Shown in pieces: positions 62,928 through 64,000 of a DNA stretch of 64,000 nt. A program made the position numbers and the translations under genes. Each line of letters begins with the position of its first letter. Position 1 is the stretch's first letter. The notes beneath the pieces were generated by a model. It did no database searches. It was given only the letters and a program-made list of their open reading frames with translations, and had not been told where the DNA came from. This DNA is from Nicotiana tabacum (lineage: Eukaryota; Streptophyta; Magnoliopsida; Solanales; Solanaceae): assembly GCF_000715075.1 (NCBI RefSeq), contig NC_134084.1, positions 126,501 to 190,500 on the forward strand, written 5' to 3'.

Positions 62928-64000
62928 TTGGAATTCCGCGCGAGTCCCAAATTTTCGTGTGCTATAGCCCACGCCTTCCGCCGTGGGCCCGGGACCCCGG
63001 ACCCGAATCGCCTAAAATTTTTCCAGGACATCGAATACGACCTAAAGAACCACAGTCACTGCTCCTCCATGACCAAATTATATTTTTTGGCAATGTACGG
63101 CCATAAAACTGGAAATCCGCGCGAGTCCCAAATTTTCGTGTGCTATAGCCCACGCCTTCCGTCGTGGGCCCGGGACCCCGGAACCGGATCGGCTAAAATA
63201 TTTCCACGACATCGACTACGGTCTAAGGAAACATATTAGCCGCACAGCCATGATCAAATTATGTTTTTTGGCATTTTAGGCCATAAAATTGGAATTCCGC
63301 GCGAGTCCCAAATTTTCGTGTGCTATAGCCCACGCCTTCCGCCGTGGGCCAGGGACCCCGGACCCGAATCGCCTAAAATTTTTCCAGGACGTCGAATACG
63401 ACCTAAGGAACCATAGTCACTGCTCCTCCATGACCAAATTATGTTTTTTGGCATTTTACGGCCATAAAACTGGAAATCCGCGCGAGTCCCAAATTTTCGT
63501 ATGCTATAGCCCACGCCTTCCTCCGTGGGCCCGGCACCCGGACCCGAATCGCCTAAAAATTTTCCAGGATGTCGAATATGGCCTATAGAAAAATATTAAC
63601 CGCCCCGCCATGACCAAATTATATTTTTTGATATTTAAGGCCATAAAACTGGAATTCCGCGTGAGTCCCAAATTTTCGTGTGCTATAGCCCACGCCTTCC
63701 GTCGTGGGCCCGGGACCCCGGAACCGGATCGGCTAAAATATTTCCACGACATCGAATACGGTCTAAGGAAATATATTAGCCGCACATCCATGATCAAATT
63801 ATGTTTTTTGGCATTTTAGGCCATAAAATTGGAATTCCGCGCGAGTCCCAAATTTTCGTGTGCTATAGCCCACGCCTTCCGCCGTGGGCCTGGGACCCCG
63901 GACCCGAATCGCCTAAAATTTTTCCAGGACGTCGAATACGACCTAAGGAACCATAGTCACTGCTCCTCCATGACCAAATTATGTTTTTTGGCATTTTACG
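62928..64000 (+). repeat. Super-HOR, start of copy 3 (partial at window end)
   Basis: The first 1073 bp of a third copy. It shares ATCGACTACGG (C at 63216) with copy 2 (C at 54926), whereas copy 1 has ATCGAATACGG at the equivalent place near 46636. The window ends inside a monomer, so the block continues beyond it. Confidence 0.85.

Larger units (their letters stand above)
1..64000 (+). repeat. Satellite DNA array, ~180-bp monomer, entire window
   Basis: The entire window is a head-to-tail array of one monomer family. A convenient anchor, CCATGATCAAATTATG or CCATGACCAAATTAT, recurs every 180-181 bp (for example with its ATG at 165, 345, 526, 707, 887, 1068 and 1248) through to the last bases. 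All monomers point the same way; I saw no inverted copy. No unique DNA or interspersed element breaks the array, and it continues past both window edges. Monomers differ by scattered substitutions and small indels, and these private variants define higher-order repeats. Tandem purity, nucleosome-sized monomers and higher-order structure are what is known for centromeric or heterochromatic satellites in eukaryotes; a plant origin is my best guess. The family name is not recognised and kinetochore association cannot be read from sequence. Confidence 0.98.

Noticed and set aside
1..64000. CRISPR array
   Set aside because: The repeating unit is 180 bp throughout with no short repeat alternating with unique spacers, and there are no cas genes.
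1..64000. Ribosomal DNA intergenic spacer subrepeats
   Set aside because: No rRNA coding sequence or promoter appears in 64 kb, and the array is far longer and more ordered than spacer subrepeats.

Overview
The whole 64 kb window is one uninterrupted tandem satellite DNA array. It is built from about 355 head-to-tail monomers of roughly 180-181 bp, all in the same orientation. I find no protein gene, RNA gene, transposable element, CRISPR array, telomere repeat or unique flanking sequence. The many short open frames arise because the monomer is close to 60 codons long and poor in stops. They read in several frames and on both strands at once, and none has a credible start or product.

This points to a eukaryotic genome. 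Monomer length, tandem purity and multi-monomer (higher-order) organisation fit a centromeric or large heterochromatic satellite, most plausibly from a plant. That last step is inference: I do not recognise the family, and the window carries no independent centromere marker. One monomer counted by eye (46668-46847) is 50% GC, made of an AT-rich half and a very GC-rich core. The core holds a 7-bp inverted repeat with an 8-base loop. CpG is not depleted.

The array divides into blocks with different higher-order repeats (HORs). At 1-3.4 kb, and again at 6.1-6.8 kb, there is a 12-mer of about 2131 bp. At 3.4-6.3 kb there is a local trimer (541 bp) and pentamer (902-903 bp) expansion. At 7.5-9.7 kb a hexamer (1085 bp) is duplicated, and at 8.3-14.5 kb a 17-mer (3074 bp) is duplicated. 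At about 14.8-33 kb a 14-mer of 2544 bp (L) alternates with a 9-mer deletion derivative of 1641 bp (S), in the order L L S L S L L then a partial L. At 33-36.8 kb there is a less ordered stretch. At 36.8-40.2 kb there is a 7-mer of 1265 bp. At 40.2-46.1 kb there are three copies of an 11-mer of 1983 bp. From 46.35 kb to the end there is a super-HOR of 8290 bp, composed as 2884 + 2522 + 2884 bp (16 + 14 + 16 monomers), present twice plus the start of a third copy.

The interest of the window is evolutionary. It records nested unequal crossovers, a repeated deletion junction, 8-bp slippage inside one monomer, and a patch of sequence shared between blocks about 8 kb apart. I do not see evidence of an undescribed enzymatic or defence system.
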